From the NCBI GenBank assembly GCA_949299195.1, contig CASFZN010000020.1, positions 1-48,902 of the forward strand: a DNA stretch of 48,902 bases, read 5' to 3'. The position numbers and the translations under genes were made by a program. Within the stretch, counting starts at the first letter, position 1. Each line of letters starts with the position of its first letter. The notes beneath the pieces are model-generated. The model was not told where the DNA came from. It saw only the letters and a list, made by a program, of their open reading frames with translations, and did not search any database. Source of the DNA: an uncultured bacterium. GTDB lineage: Bacteria > Bacillota_I > Bacilli_A > RFN20 > CAG-826. This document shows positions 21,768 through 31,823 of this stretch, piece after piece.

Positions 21768-24370
21768 ATCCAAAAGCTGTTAGTGAAGTTAATGGTTTAG
21801 TTGAAAAAGGTTTAGTTGCCTTAGAAGAATTTAGAAAACTTGACCAAGCACAAGTAGACTACATCGTCGCAAAAGTTTCAACTAAAGTATTAGACCATCA
21901 CGAATATTTAGCACGTTTAGCTGTCGAAGAAACAAAAAGGGGTGTTTTCGAAGACAAATGTACTAAAAACTTATTTGCATGTGAATACGTTGTTAATGCA
22001 ATGAGACATTTAAAAACTTGTGGAATTATTAGTGACGATCCAGTTACCGGAATTACTGAAGTTGCTGATCCACTCGGTGTTATTGCTGGAGTTACTCCTG
22101 TTACTAACCCAACCTCAACAACAATTTTTAAATGTTTAATTTCATTAAAAACTAGAAACCCAATCATCTTTGGTTTCCATCCAAATGCACAAAATTGTAG
22201 TGTCGAAACTGCAAAAATTATTCTTAAAGCAGCAGTAGAAGCTGGTGCTCCAGAAAACTGTGTTCAATGGATTGAACATCCATCACTCGATGCAACAACT
22301 GCATTAATGCAACATGAAGGAGTTGCTTGTATTTTAGCTACCGGTGGTAACGCAATGGTTAAAGCTGCATATTCATGCGGTAAACCTGCTTTAGGTGTCG
22401 GCGCTGGTAACGTTCCTGCATATGTTGAAAAAACTTGTAATGTTGCTCAAGCTGCTAATGATATTTTAATGTCAAAAGCATTCGATAATGGTATGGTTTG
22501 TGCTTCTGAACAAGCTGCAATCGTTGATAAAGAAATTTACGACGAATTCGTTAAAGATATTAAACGTTATGGCGCATATATGTGTAATAAAGAAGAAAAA
22601 GCTTTATTAGAAAAATATATGTTTAGACCTACAAAAGATGGCTCAGGAACTGCACTTTATGCAGGACTTGTTGGACATCCAGCATGGGAAATTGCTCATG
22701 AAGCTGGTTTTGAAGTACCTAAAGAAACTCCAATTCTTTTAGTTGAATGTTCCAAAGTTGGCTATGAAGAACCATTAACAAGAGAAAAATTATCGCCAGT
22801 TTTAGCATTAATTAAAGCTAAAGATACCAAACAAGGCTTAGATTTAAGTGAAGCTATGGTCGAACTCAATGGTTTAGGACATAGTGCATGTATCCATACC
22901 TCTGATAAAGCTTTAGTTGATGAATTTGGTACTAGATTAAAAGCATGTAGAATTATTTGGAATTCCCCAACATCTTTCGGTGGAATCGGTAATATTTATA
23001 ACTCCTATTTACCATCTATGACTTTAGGTTGTGGTTCTTATGGACATAACTCAGTTAGTGGTAACGTTAGTGCAATTAACTTAATTAACATTAAAAGAAT
23101 TGGTAAAAGGAGAAATAATATGCAATGGTTTAAGATTCCAAGCAAAATCTATATCGAAAGAAATAGTGTTCAATATTTAAAAGATGCTAAAAACTTAAAT
23201 AAAGCCTTTATTGTTACCGATGAATCAATGGTTAAATTAGGTTTCTTACAAAAAGTTTTAGATCAATTACAACAAAGAAGAAACGACGTTCAAATTCAAT
23301 TATTCACCTCAGTTGAACCAGATCCAGATATTACAACTGTTAAAAAAGGTGCTGAATTAATGAGAGATTTCCAACCAGATACAATTATTGCCTTAGGTGG
23401 TGGTAGTGCTATGGATGCTGCTAAAGGTATGTGGTTATATTATGAAAATCCAGAAGTTAATTTCGATGATTTAAAACAAAAATTTATGGATATTAGAAAA
23501 AGAGCATTCAGATATCCAGAATTAGGTAAAAAATCAAAATTAATCTGTATCCCAACAACTAGTGGTACTGGTAGTGAAGTTACTCCATTCGCAGTTATTT
23601 CTGATAGAGCAAATTCTAAAAAATATCCATTAACTGACTATACCTTAACCCCAACAATCGCTATTGTTGACCCAGAATTTACAACTAACTTACCAGCAAA
23701 AGTTACTGCTGATACTGGTTTAGACGTTTTAACTCATGCTCTTGAAGCTTATGTTTCAATGTTAGCTAGTGATTATACTGATGCACTTGCTTTACAAGCT
23801 ATTCAAATGGTTTTTGAATATCTCCCTAGAGCAGTTAAAAATGGTAAAAACGACCTCGAAGCTAGAGAAAAAATGCACAATGCTTCCACAATGGCAGGTA
23901 TGGCATTCGCTAACGCTTTCTTAGGTATGTGTCACTCAATGGCTCATAAGATTGGTGGTAAATTCCATGTTGTCCATGGTAGAACTAATGCAGTCTTATT
24001 ACCATTCGTTGTTAGATATAATGGTGAGGTTCCTCAAAAACTCAATACTTGGCCAAAATATAATGTCTATGATGCAGATAAACGTTATGCTAAAGTCGCT
24101 AGATTATTAGGTTTAAAAGCAAAAACTGATGCTGAAGGTGTTAAATCTTTAGCAGATGCTATCTATAAATTAGGTATTGAATGTGGCGAAGCAATGAACT
24201 TCAAGAGTGAAGGAATCGATAAGAAAGAATGGGAAGATTCTTTAGAAGAATTAGCATATCTTGCTTTCGAAGATCAATGTACTCCATGTAACCCAAGAAT
24301 CCCTATGATTGCCGATATGATTGAAATCTTAAGACAAGCATATGATGGATATAAGGTAGAAGAAAAATAA
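21752..24370 (+). CDS. adhE: Bifunctional acetaldehyde-CoA/alcohol dehydrogenase AdhE
   Basis: 872 residues, full length for AdhE. The aldehyde dehydrogenase half (about 1-445) has the catalytic Cys in GMVCASEQAA and NAD-site residues TPVTNPTSTTIFK. The iron-dependent alcohol dehydrogenase half (about 457-872) has GGGSAMDAAKGM, HALEAYVS and GMCHSMAHKIGGKFHVVHG with the metal-binding His residues. It reduces acetyl-CoA to ethanol and regenerates NAD+. AAAGGAG precedes the ATG within rex, so rex and adhE are one operon. The linker contains GGAG followed 7 bases later by an in-frame ATG (23120), a possible internal start. Confidence 0.97.
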   Translation: MGRELDPKAVSEVNGLVEKGLVALEEFRKLDQAQVDYIVAKVSTKVLDHHEYLARLAVEETKRGVFEDKCTKNLFACEYVVNAMRHLKTCGIISDDPVTGITEVADPLGVIAGVTPVTNPTSTTIFKCLISLKTRNPIIFGFHPNAQNCSVETAKIILKAAVEAGAPENCVQWIEHPSLDATTALMQHEGVACILATGGNAMVKAAYSCGKPALGVGAGNVPAYVEKTCNVAQAANDILMSKAFDNGMVCASEQAAIVDKEIYDEFVKDIKRYGAYMCNKEEKALLEKYMFRPTKDGSGTALYAGLVGHPAWEIAHEAGFEVPKETPILLVECSKVGYEEPLTREKLSPVLALIKAKDTKQGLDLSEAMVELNGLGHSACIHTSDKALVDEFGTRLKACRIIWNSPTSFGGIGNIYNSYLPSMTLGCGSYGHNSVSGNVSAINLINIKRIGKRRNNMQWFKIPSKIYIERNSVQYLKDAKNLNKAFIVTDESMVKLGFLQKVLDQLQQRRNDVQIQLFTSVEPDPDITTVKKGAELMRDFQPDTIIALGGGSAMDAAKGMWLYYENPEVNFDDLKQKFMDIRKRAFRYPELGKKSKLICIPTTSGTGSEVTPFAVISDRANSKKYPLTDYTLTPTIAIVDPEFTTNLPAKVTADTGLDVLTHALEAYVSMLASDYTDALALQAIQMVFEYLPRAVKNGKNDLEAREKMHNASTMAGMAFANAFLGMCHSMAHKIGGKFHVVHGRTNAVLLPFVVRYNGEVPQKLNTWPKYNVYDADKRYAKVARLLGLKAKTDAEGVKSLADAIYKLGIECGEAMNFKSEGIDKKEWEDSLEELAYLAFEDQCTPCNPRIPMIADMIEILRQAYDGYKVEEK

Positions 24371-24401
24371 GATAATCTTCAATTAATAGTAGACTTAATA
24401 A

Positions 24402-24432
24402 AAAACGAGAAGAACTAGTGTCTTCTCGTTTT
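24402..24432. terminator. Bidirectional terminator between adhE and the PHP gene
   Basis: AAAACGAGAAGA/TCTTCTCGTTTT, a 12-bp stem with 7-base loop and T-rich flanks on both strands, between convergent genes. Confidence 0.88.
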
Positions 24433-24484
24433 AATATAAATAGATAAATTTCTATAAATAGTAGTAAATAAAAAATGAAACGTA

Positions 24485-25318
24485 TTATCTTCGTTTCATT
24501 TCAAGTTCACTTAAGATAACTTCTTTTTGAATTTTAGTTTCTTTAAAGAAAGTCTCTAAATATTCATAAGGAATCTTATCAAAAGTATTAGGTCCATGAG
24601 CATCGATTCCAAAGATATATTTATTACATCCTAATTCTTTTGCTTTTTTAAAGAAATAGATTGAAGGATAGAATAAACATCCTCTTTTTTGAGCCGGTTC
24701 TCGATTATAGATATAACCATTTAAATTTATTTCTAAAGGTAAATCATATTTAATTGCAGTTAAAACTATTTCTTCAATAATTTTATCTATTTTTTCATTA
24801 GTTCCACTAATATAGTTAAAGAAAAGATCTGGATGACATACATATAAAAAATAACCTGATTTTATTCCATCGCAAAGATCATTTTTATATTTAGTAATGC
24901 CTTCAATATCATCTTTAAATCTGAAATATTGTTGTAAAGAAGAAGGGGTAGGATAATAATAACAATGTTGTCCTAAAATTAAATAATCCATTTTCTTATC
25001 TTCTAGCAAATGACGATAATAATCATCATTTTCTTTATAATATTCAATTTCAAAACCACAATAGATTTTAATTTTATCCTTATATTTTTCTTTTAAAGAG
25101 TTTATTGAAGCTATATATTCTTCAATATCTTCATATTTCATTCTCATCCCTTCATGGATACAGTCTTTTAAAGCTCCATGATCACTAAATCCTAAGATTT
25201 TATAGTTATGTTTTAAGGCTCTTAAAACATATTCTTCATCAGCTACTTTTTCAGCATGTCCACATCTTTCGGTATGAGTATGATAGTTAGTTTCAATCTT
25301 AATAAAATCTTTTTCCAT
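24485..25318 (-). CDS. PHP-domain phosphatase, histinol-phosphatase-like (HisJ/HisK type)
   Basis: 277 residues with the PHP metal-site motifs: NYHTHTERCGHA, GFSDHGAL, CGFEIEYY, LGQHCYYY, VCHPDLF and FGIDAHGP near the C-terminus. The layout matches histidinol-phosphatases of the PHP class, which use a trinuclear metal site to remove phosphate. No other histidine genes are in the window, so the true substrate may be another small phosphate ester. Transcribed alone on the minus strand, divergent from the hydrogenase. Confidence 0.82.
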   Translation of the reverse strand: MEKDFIKIETNYHTHTERCGHAEKVADEEYVLRALKHNYKILGFSDHGALKDCIHEGMRMKYEDIEEYIASINSLKEKYKDKIKIYCGFEIEYYKENDDYYRHLLEDKKMDYLILGQHCYYYPTPSSLQQYFRFKDDIEGITKYKNDLCDGIKSGYFLYVCHPDLFFNYISGTNEKIDKIIEEIVLTAIKYDLPLEINLNGYIYNREPAQKRGCLFYPSIYFFKKAKELGCNKYIFGIDAHGPNTFDKIPYEYLETFFKETKIQKEVILSELEMKRR

Positions 25319-25420
25319 AAAAATTATTATAACTACATTTTAATTTTGTATCTATATATAAATAATAGATTATTATCTATTATTTTGATAAAATATTTAA
25401 CCGTAAGAGGGGATAAAAAT

Positions 25421-26863
25421 ATGGCTAAATTTGAAACGAGAGTCCAAGAATTAAAATACAATGTTTTAAAAGAAACAATTAAATACTTAGATAGTAATAA
25501 AGAAGTTGATTATAATACTGTTTCTACAATTTCTCATACCATTATTCCAGGTAATAAACCTTCATTTAGATGTTGTGTTTACAAAGAAAGAGCAATTGTT
25601 GAAGAAAGAGTAAAACTTACCTTAGGAGCAAGCTCAAAAGTAGATACTAACGTAATTAAGGTTATTCCTATTGCTTGTGATGAATGTCCACTTGGAGGAT
25701 ATACCATTAGTGATGCTTGTAGAGGTTGTATCGCTCATAAATGTTATGAAGCTTGTCCTAAAAAATGCATTACTTTTAATGAAGAATTAAGAGCAAGTAT
25801 TGATAAGAGTAAATGTGTTAACTGTGGAATGTGTGCTAAAGCTTGTCCTTATAGCGCAATTGAAAATAGAGTTAGACCTTGTGAAAAGGCTTGTAAACAA
25901 AAGGCGATTAGTGCAAGTAATGATCCTAGTGGTACCAATGAAGCAGTTATTAACGATGAAAAATGTATTCACTGTGGACAATGTGTTTACACCTGTCCTT
26001 TTGGAGCAATAGTCGATGTTTCTTATATTAAAGAAATCTTAGAATTATTAAAGAATGCTCCTAAAAATGGCGAACACATTTATGCAGTTGTTGCACCTTC
26101 AATTGGTGGTAATTTTACTAACTTTAAAAATGGTCAAATTGTTAATGCTATTAAAAAGTTAGGATTCTATGAAGTTGTTGAAGCAGCTTTAGGGGCAGAT
26201 ATGGTAGCACTTGATGAATCTCATGAATTAGAAGAAAGAGGAATGTTAACTTCTTCATGTTGTCCAGCATTTGCTTTATATATCCGTAAATTCTTCCCAG
26301 AATTATCACAATATATTTCAACAAGCCTTTCTCCAATGGCTCAAATTGGTAAATATATTAAAGAAAACGATGATAAAGCAAAAGTAGTCTTTATTGGTCC
26401 ATGTACCGCTAAAAAGAGTGAAATTAAACATCCAAATGTTAGAAATTATGTCGATAGTGCCATGACTTTTGAAGAATTACAAGCATTTATTGATGCTAGA
26501 AATATTGATGTTGCTTCTTTAGAAGAAGTAGACTTTAAAAAAGGTTCATCATTTGGTAGAGGATTTGCTAAATGTGGTGGATTATCAAAAGCTGTTGAAC
26601 AAGCTTTACAAGAAACTAATAGTAGTTTTAAAGTAAATGGAGTTAATGTCGATGGAATCGATAATATTAAGAAAGTTTTATTAGAACTTAAAAAAGGAAA
26701 TGCTCCATTTAACTTTATTGAAGGTATGGCTTGTGAAGGTGGATGTATTGGGGGACCATGTAATTTAGAACATACTATTCGTAATAAATTAGCAGTTGAT
26801 AAATATAGTGGCGCTGCTGAACATCAAATTAAGGAAAATATTTCTAAAGAAGGAAAGATTTAA
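25421..26863 (+). CDS. [FeFe] hydrogenase, group B-like monomer
   Basis: 480 residues from the ATG at 25421, which has AGAGGGG before it; longer in-frame starts lack a site. The N-terminal half carries iron-sulfur cluster motifs: CDECPLGG...CRGC..HKCYEACP, CVNCGMCAKACP and CIHCGQCVYTCP. The H-cluster domain has L1 TSCCPAF, L2 GPCTAKKSE and L3 EGMACEGGCIGG, the pattern of group B [FeFe] hydrogenases. It couples ferredoxin oxidation to H2 formation in fermentation. The HydE/F/G maturases are not in the window. A ureohydrolase gene follows after 3 bases. Confidence 0.93.
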   Translation: MAKFETRVQELKYNVLKETIKYLDSNKEVDYNTVSTISHTIIPGNKPSFRCCVYKERAIVEERVKLTLGASSKVDTNVIKVIPIACDECPLGGYTISDACRGCIAHKCYEACPKKCITFNEELRASIDKSKCVNCGMCAKACPYSAIENRVRPCEKACKQKAISASNDPSGTNEAVINDEKCIHCGQCVYTCPFGAIVDVSYIKEILELLKNAPKNGEHIYAVVAPSIGGNFTNFKNGQIVNAIKKLGFYEVVEAALGADMVALDESHELEERGMLTSSCCPAFALYIRKFFPELSQYISTSLSPMAQIGKYIKENDDKAKVVFIGPCTAKKSEIKHPNVRNYVDSAMTFEELQAFIDARNIDVASLEEVDFKKGSSFGRGFAKCGGLSKAVEQALQETNSSFKVNGVNVDGIDNIKKVLLELKKGNAPFNFIEGMACEGGCIGGPCNLEHTIRNKLAVDKYSGAAEHQIKENISKEGKI

Positions 26864-26866
26864 AAA

Positions 26867-27763
26867 ATGAAAAAAGAATTTAGAGGTTTAATGACTGATA
26901 ATTTAACTGAAGCCAATATTTTAGTTTGTGGAATTCCTTTCGATAAGAATGCTTCAGTAGGAAAAGGTGCTTCTTTAGCCCCAAAAGTTTTAAGAGAATT
27001 ATCTTATGATTTACCTCCTGCAAATATGCTTGGAAATCCTATTTCAAAGACTAAAATCTATGATTTAGGAGATTATGATTTAAATGATTTTAATGATTTA
27101 ACCTATAAATTGTATGTAGATTTAGAATCAAAGACTGATAAATTTCATATTGTTTTAGGAGGAGATCATTCAGTTGCTATTGCAAGTGAAGCAGCATTTT
27201 ATAAAAAAGCAATTGAAGAAAATAAAGAACCAGTTATCATTCATATTGATGCTCATCCTGATATTTGTGATTCTTATAAAGGAAATAAATATTCTCATGC
27301 ATGTCCTATTAAAAGAGCACTTGATTTAGGATATAAAGATGAAAATATTACTCTTATTGGAATTAGAGGATTTGAACTTGAAGAGATTGAAACCTTTAAA
27401 AAACATCCAAAAATCGATGTTTATAAAGCTCAAGACGTTAAAACATTAGGAATTGAACCATTATTATTAATTCTTTATTCAAAATATCGAGACTCTAAAT
27501 ATAAGATTTATATTTCTTATGATATTGACGCTAATGATCCTAGTTTCGCTCCAGGAACTGGAACTCCTGAAGCGTTTGGATTAAGTAGTGAAGACATTTT
27601 AAAATTATTAACTGGCTTAATATCACATTTAAATGTCAAAACTATGGATTTTGTTGAAATTGCTCCACCACTAGATGTAAATAACATCACTAGTTGGTTA
27701 GCGCTTAAAACAATGTATGAAATATTTTATATTCTTGAAAGAAAAAGTGAATATAAAGAATAA
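26867..27763 (+). CDS. Ureohydrolase (agmatinase/arginase family)
   Basis: 298 residues with the complete dinuclear Mn site: GGDHSVA, HIDAHPD and YDIDANDPSFAPGTGTPE. The N-terminus (GIPFDKNASVGKGASLAPKVL) fits agmatinase-type enzymes. The substrate (agmatine, arginine, guanidinobutyrate or formiminoglutamate) cannot be decided. It starts 3 bases after the hydrogenase stop with AAGGAAAG upstream, so the two are co-transcribed, an unusual pairing. It would release urea and an amine. Confidence 0.9.
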   Translation: MKKEFRGLMTDNLTEANILVCGIPFDKNASVGKGASLAPKVLRELSYDLPPANMLGNPISKTKIYDLGDYDLNDFNDLTYKLYVDLESKTDKFHIVLGGDHSVAIASEAAFYKKAIEENKEPVIIHIDAHPDICDSYKGNKYSHACPIKRALDLGYKDENITLIGIRGFELEEIETFKKHPKIDVYKAQDVKTLGIEPLLLILYSKYRDSKYKIYISYDIDANDPSFAPGTGTPEAFGLSSEDILKLLTGLISHLNVKTMDFVEIAPPLDVNNITSWLALKTMYEIFYILERKSEYKE

Positions 27764-27813
27764 ATATTATAAAATATTTAAGGTAATTTAATTAATTGAT
27801 CATAGGAGGAAAT

Positions 27814-28566
27814 ATGGGAAAATATCAATTAGTATTAGTAAGACACGGTGAAAGTGAATGGAATAAATTAAATCTTTTCACAGGTTGGACCGATGTTGAA
27901 TTATCAGAAAAAGGTGTTGAAGAAGCTAAAAATGGCGGAAGATTATTAAAAGAAGAAGGCTTCCACTTCGATGTTGCTTATACTTCTTACCTTAAAAGAG
28001 CAATTCATACTTTAAACTTTGTTTTAGGAGAAATGGAAGAAGAATATATTCCAGTTTATAAATCCTGGAGATTAAACGAAAGACATTATGGCGCTTTACA
28101 AGGTTTAAATAAGAGTGAAACTGCTGAAAAATATGGTGAAGAACAAGTTAAAATCTGGAGAAGAAGTTATGATGTTTGTCCTCCAGCATTAGAAGAAACT
28201 GATCCAAGAAATCCAGCTTTACAAAAAGCATATGCAGGAGTTGGAGTTCAAGATTGCCCATTAACTGAATGTTTAAAAGATACCGTTGCAAGAGTTTTAC
28301 CTTATTGGGAGTGTGAAATTAAACCTGCTATTGTTAGTGGTAAAAGAGTAATTATCGCTGCTCATGGTAATTCACTTAGAGCATTAGTTAAATATTTAGA
28401 AAATATCAGCGATGAAGATATCATCAACTTAAATATTCCTACAGGTGTCCCACTTGTTTATGATTTTGATGAACACTTCAATGTTGTTGGAAAAAGATAT
28501 TTAGGTGATCAAGCTGCTATTGAAGCTGCTATGAATGCTGTTAAAAATCAAGGTAAAGCAAAATAA
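27814..28566 (+). CDS. gpmA: 2,3-bisphosphoglycerate-dependent phosphoglycerate mutase
   Basis: 250 residues: [19 protein letters not shown] at the N-terminus (phospho-His in RHGE), [16 protein letters not shown], the long insert typical of the dPGM class, and the second catalytic His in [10 protein letters not shown]. It interconverts 3- and 2-phosphoglycerate in glycolysis. The ATG at 27814 has a perfect AGGAGG 5 bases upstream, so the longer in-frame start is not used. Confidence 0.97.
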   Translation: MGKYQLVLVRHGESEWNKLNLFTGWTDVELSEKGVEEAKNGGRLLKEEGFHFDVAYTSYLKRAIHTLNFVLGEMEEEYIPVYKSWRLNERHYGALQGLNKSETAEKYGEEQVKIWRRSYDVCPPALEETDPRNPALQKAYAGVGVQDCPLTECLKDTVARVLPYWECEIKPAIVSGKRVIIAAHGNSLRALVKYLENISDEDIINLNIPTGVPLVYDFDEHFNVVGKRYLGDQAAIEAAMNAVKNQGKAK

Positions 28567-28602
28567 TTAATTTATTCGATAATATTCGTATAATTTAACT
28601 AT

Positions 28603-28629
28603 AAAAGGGTAGAATCTTCTACCCTTTTT
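28603..28629 (+). terminator. Terminator of gpmA
   Basis: AAAAGGGTAGAA/TTCTACCCTTTT hairpin with tight loop followed by a T. Confidence 0.88.
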
Positions 28630-28721
28630 ATAAAGAAATTTATTTTATTATTATTAATTTAAATCTATAATTTTATTTATAGTATTAACTTATAAAAAAA
28701 GAATAAGGAGATAAGAATTTT

Positions 28722-29297
28722 ATGTTTATGGAATTTCTTTTTATAGATATTGATATCTTAGCAGTTTTACTTATAGGAATATCTTTAATTGGTGGCTTAA
28801 TAACTGGGGTTATGAATAGAATGATTAAGCTAGTAGCCGTAATTGGAGGAATTGCTATTTCTTACTTTTTTGGCAATATAATTTCTAAAGCAATATGTAA
28901 TATTGAAATCGTACAAGCGTGGATTAATAATGATTTTAAGTATGGAGGAATTGTTATTTTAGTTTGTACTTATATCTTATTATTCTTAATTAGTGAACTT
29001 TTAATATTCTTATTATTAAAACCTTTAGAAAAGTTATTAACTTCAACAGGAGTAGGAAGATTTTTTAATCATCTTTTAGGTGGAGTTATTGGAGTTTTTA
29101 GTGGTTTCTTATTAACATCTATCATTTATTTAATCATGTATTGGATAGGTACATATAACAAAGATGTATATAACTGGATTTATGCTGAATTTGGATATAG
29201 CGAAAATAAAATGACTATTTCTAGATGGATCTTAGATTTTGCGCTTGATGCTGCAAATCATGATTTTTATCTTTCTAATATCGGAATTAATGTTTAA
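28722..29297 (+). CDS. CvpA-family membrane protein
   Basis: 191 residues with four membrane segments (about 10-30, 34-52, 75-97, 113-135). The GLITGVMNRMIKLVAVIGGI and LLGGVIGVFSGFLL segments resemble the CvpA (colicin V production) family, small inner-membrane proteins of uncertain role in envelope homeostasis. AAGGAGATAAG precedes the ATG. Transcribed alone. A second ATG two codons later could be the start. Confidence 0.72.
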   Translation: MFMEFLFIDIDILAVLLIGISLIGGLITGVMNRMIKLVAVIGGIAISYFFGNIISKAICNIEIVQAWINNDFKYGGIVILVCTYILLFLISELLIFLLLKPLEKLLTSTGVGRFFNHLLGGVIGVFSGFLLTSIIYLIMYWIGTYNKDVYNWIYAEFGYSENKMTISRWILDFALDAANHDFYLSNIGINV

Positions 29298-29356
29298 ATA
29301 AATAATTAAATAATTAATTTAAAAGTAATAAAAAAAGAAGAAGTAATGAATAATAA

Positions 29357-29392
29357 AATAAGACACAAGGTCGATTGAGCTTGTGTCTTATT
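29357..29392. terminator. Hairpin terminator between cvpA-like and ybaK genes
   Basis: AATAAGACACAAG/CTTGTGTCTTATT, a 13-bp stem with 10-base loop; the T-rich tail is better on the minus strand. It overlaps the ybaK stop codon. Confidence 0.8.
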
Positions 29393-29861
29393 CTTTAGTT
29401 ATGTTAGTTACTTTATAATCTATAATTCTTTTTATATCTAAGGGATTAATTTTAATTTGTTTACCTATTTCTCCAGCACTTATATAAATAAATGGATAAG
29501 TAATAAAGCTAGAATCTACGGTAATATCGATATTTTTTATTAATCCAATCATTGAACAGCCTCCATGAATGTATCCTGTTATTGGTTTCATTTCTTTTTC
29601 ATGAGCCATTTCAACACTTTTTTCATTAATGAATTTTGCACACTTTTTTAAATCTAATTCCTTATTAACCGGAATAACAAAAATATGAAATTTATTTTTG
29701 TTATCCTTAGTTAATAAGGTTTTAAATACTAATTTTGGGTCTTCTTTTAAGATAGTGGCAATTTCAATTCCACTTAATCTTTCTTCGCTATAAGTGAATA
29801 ATTCATAATCAATATGATTAAAATCTAAGATTTTTGTAACTTTTGTTGAGATTTTTTTCAT
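29388..29861 (-). CDS. YbaK/EbsC-family aminoacyl-tRNA deacylase
   Basis: 157 residues covering the YbaK fold: N-terminal helix KISTKVTKILDFNHIDYEL, the conserved Lys-containing strand LVFKTLLTK, and the GYIHGGCSMIGL loop lining the active site. These proteins hydrolyse mischarged tRNA in trans (Cys- or Ala-tRNA-Pro in known cases). It starts 7 bases after the thrS stop on the same strand, so it is expressed under the threonine T-box. Confidence 0.9.
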   Translation of the reverse strand: MKKISTKVTKILDFNHIDYELFTYSEERLSGIEIATILKEDPKLVFKTLLTKDNKNKFHIFVIPVNKELDLKKCAKFINEKSVEMAHEKEMKPITGYIHGGCSMIGLIKNIDITVDSSFITYPFIYISAGEIGKQIKINPLDIKRIIDYKVTNITKE

Positions 29862-29868
29862 TTATATA

Positions 29869-31800
29869 TTAAATATTTTTAGGATCAACTAAGAAGTCTT
29901 TGTTATCGATTTCTTGATGCATTTTTTCAACGAATTCATCTAAAGTAACAGTGATTTGTTTTTCTTCACCATATTTTCTATATGTAACGAGATTATTTTC
30001 TTTTTCTTTATCTCCTATAACAAGAGTATAAGGAGTTTTCTTAATAATAGAATTTCTCATTCTATATCCTAATTTTTCTTCACTATCATCGAGATTTACT
30101 CTAAATCCTTCATTAAATAATCTATTTTTAACGTAATTAGCATGTTCTAAATGATAATTATTATTAACTGGTAAAATATTTACTTGTAGAGGAGACATCC
30201 AAAGTGGGAATGCACCACCAAAATGTTCAATAATAATACCAATAAATCTTTCAAAACTACCTAAGATTGCTCTATGAAGCATAATTGGTCTTTCTTTTTC
30301 ACCCTTATCATTAATATAGGTACAATCGAATCTTTCTGGTAAATTCATATCAAGTTGAATGGTACCACATTGCCAGATTCTACCCATACAATCTTTAAGT
30401 TTGAAATCGAGTTTTGGTCCATAGAAAGCACCGTCTCCTGGATTGATTTTGAATTCTTTATTTGAAGCTTTACAGGCATCAGCTAAGATTTTTTCGCTTA
30501 ATTCCCAAACCTCATCATCTCCAATATAATCACTTTCAGGTTTTGTTGATAAAACGATTGAGTAATCAAGACCGAAAGTTGAATAAACTTCATCATAAAG
30601 TTTTAATAAAGCTTCGATTTCTTCTTGAAGTTGAGCTTTTGTACAGAAAACGTGAGCATCATCTTGAGTAAAGCATCTAACTCTAAATAAGCCATTTAAT
30701 GCGCCACTTGCTTCATGTCTATGGACAAGACCAAGTTCTGCAATTTTTAAAGGTAAATCCTTATAAGAATGGAGTTCGCTATTATAGTAAACTAAAGCGC
30801 CAGGACAATTCATTGGTTTAATAGCAAATTCTCTTTCATCAATTTTAGTGGTATACATATTATCTTTATAGTGATCCCAGTGCCCGCTAGTTAACCATAA
30901 TTCTTTAGATAAAATGATAGGAGTAGTGATGACTTTATAACCATGTTTATCTAAGATTTTATGATACCAATATTCGATTTGTCTTCTTAACATTTGTCCA
31001 TTTGGTAAAAAGAATGGGAAGCCTGGTCCATATTCTGAAATCATGAATAAACCTAATTCTTTACCTAATTTTCTATGATCTCTTTTTTTAGCTTCTTCTT
31101 TGATATGTTCTAAATGTTCTAATTCTTCTTTACTAAAACAAGAAACGCCATAGATTCTTGTTAATTGTTTATTTTTTGAGTCTCCTCTCCAATAAGCTCC
31201 AGCGATAGTTTCAAGTTTAAAGTGTTTGATAAATCCGGTTGATGGGAGATGTGGACCTTTACAAAGGTCAATGAATTTTCCTTGTTTATAGCAAGAAATT
31301 TCTTCATCTTCTGGGAGTTCGTTAATTAATTCAACTTTATATGGATTATCTTTAAAGATTCCTAAAGCATCTTTTTTAGAAAGGTTTTCTCTAATGATAT
31401 ATTCATTTTTCTTAGAAAATTCCTTCATTTTTGCTTCGATTTTAATTAAGTCTTCTTCCTTTAAAACATAATCTCCAAAATCTACATCATAATAAAAGCC
31501 ATCTTCAATAGAAGGACCAATTCCTAATTTTGCATTAGGGAAAAGATCTAAGATTGCTTCAGCCATTAAGTGAGCGGTTGAATGTTTTAAGATTTCATAA
31601 GCTTCTTCGCTTTTGCTAGTTAAGATTTTAAATTCACCACTTTCATTAATTTCGTGGAATAAGTCATAGATTTTTCCATTTAATGAATAAGCGATAGCAT
31701 CTTTTGCTAAAGAAGTAGAGATTAAAGAAGCCATATCTTTACCATTTTTATGTTCTTCAACATTTAAAGTTTTTCCATCTAATAATTTTAACTCTAACAT
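29869..31800 (-). CDS. thrS: Threonyl-tRNA synthetase
   Basis: 643 residues. TGS domain (1-60), N2 editing domain with HSTAHLMAEA and CKGPH (editing His/Cys residues intact), then the class II core: motif 2 VHRHEASGALNGLFRVRCFTQDDAHVFC and motif 3 LHRAILGSFERF, with the zinc ligand in MNCPGALVYY, and a C-terminal anticodon domain (VNILPVNN onward). The ATG at 31800 is chosen because AAAGGAG precedes it and the family start MLELKLLDG begins there; the longer frame runs through the T-box RNA. Expression is controlled by the T-box leader. Confidence 0.97.
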   Translation of the reverse strand: MLELKLLDGKTLNVEEHKNGKDMASLISTSLAKDAIAYSLNGKIYDLFHEINESGEFKILTSKSEEAYEILKHSTAHLMAEAILDLFPNAKLGIGPSIEDGFYYDVDFGDYVLKEEDLIKIEAKMKEFSKKNEYIIRENLSKKDALGIFKDNPYKVELINELPEDEEISCYKQGKFIDLCKGPHLPSTGFIKHFKLETIAGAYWRGDSKNKQLTRIYGVSCFSKEELEHLEHIKEEAKKRDHRKLGKELGLFMISEYGPGFPFFLPNGQMLRRQIEYWYHKILDKHGYKVITTPIILSKELWLTSGHWDHYKDNMYTTKIDEREFAIKPMNCPGALVYYNSELHSYKDLPLKIAELGLVHRHEASGALNGLFRVRCFTQDDAHVFCTKAQLQEEIEALLKLYDEVYSTFGLDYSIVLSTKPESDYIGDDEVWELSEKILADACKASNKEFKINPGDGAFYGPKLDFKLKDCMGRIWQCGTIQLDMNLPERFDCTYINDKGEKERPIMLHRAILGSFERFIGIIIEHFGGAFPLWMSPLQVNILPVNNNYHLEHANYVKNRLFNEGFRVNLDDSEEKLGYRMRNSIIKKTPYTLVIGDKEKENNLVTYRKYGEEKQITVTLDEFVEKMHQEIDNKDFLVDPKNI

Positions 31801-31823
31801 ATATTCCTTTTCTCCTTTAATAA

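Noticed and set aside
24387-24466. Isolated TAGTA motifs near the adhE terminator
   Set aside because: They do not follow the 11-base spacing and form no array, so they are treated as chance.
25256-25420. Longer N-terminus for the hydrogenase
   Set aside because: The extra 55 residues are hydrophobic and unlike the family, and the ATG at 25421 has a strong ribosome site.
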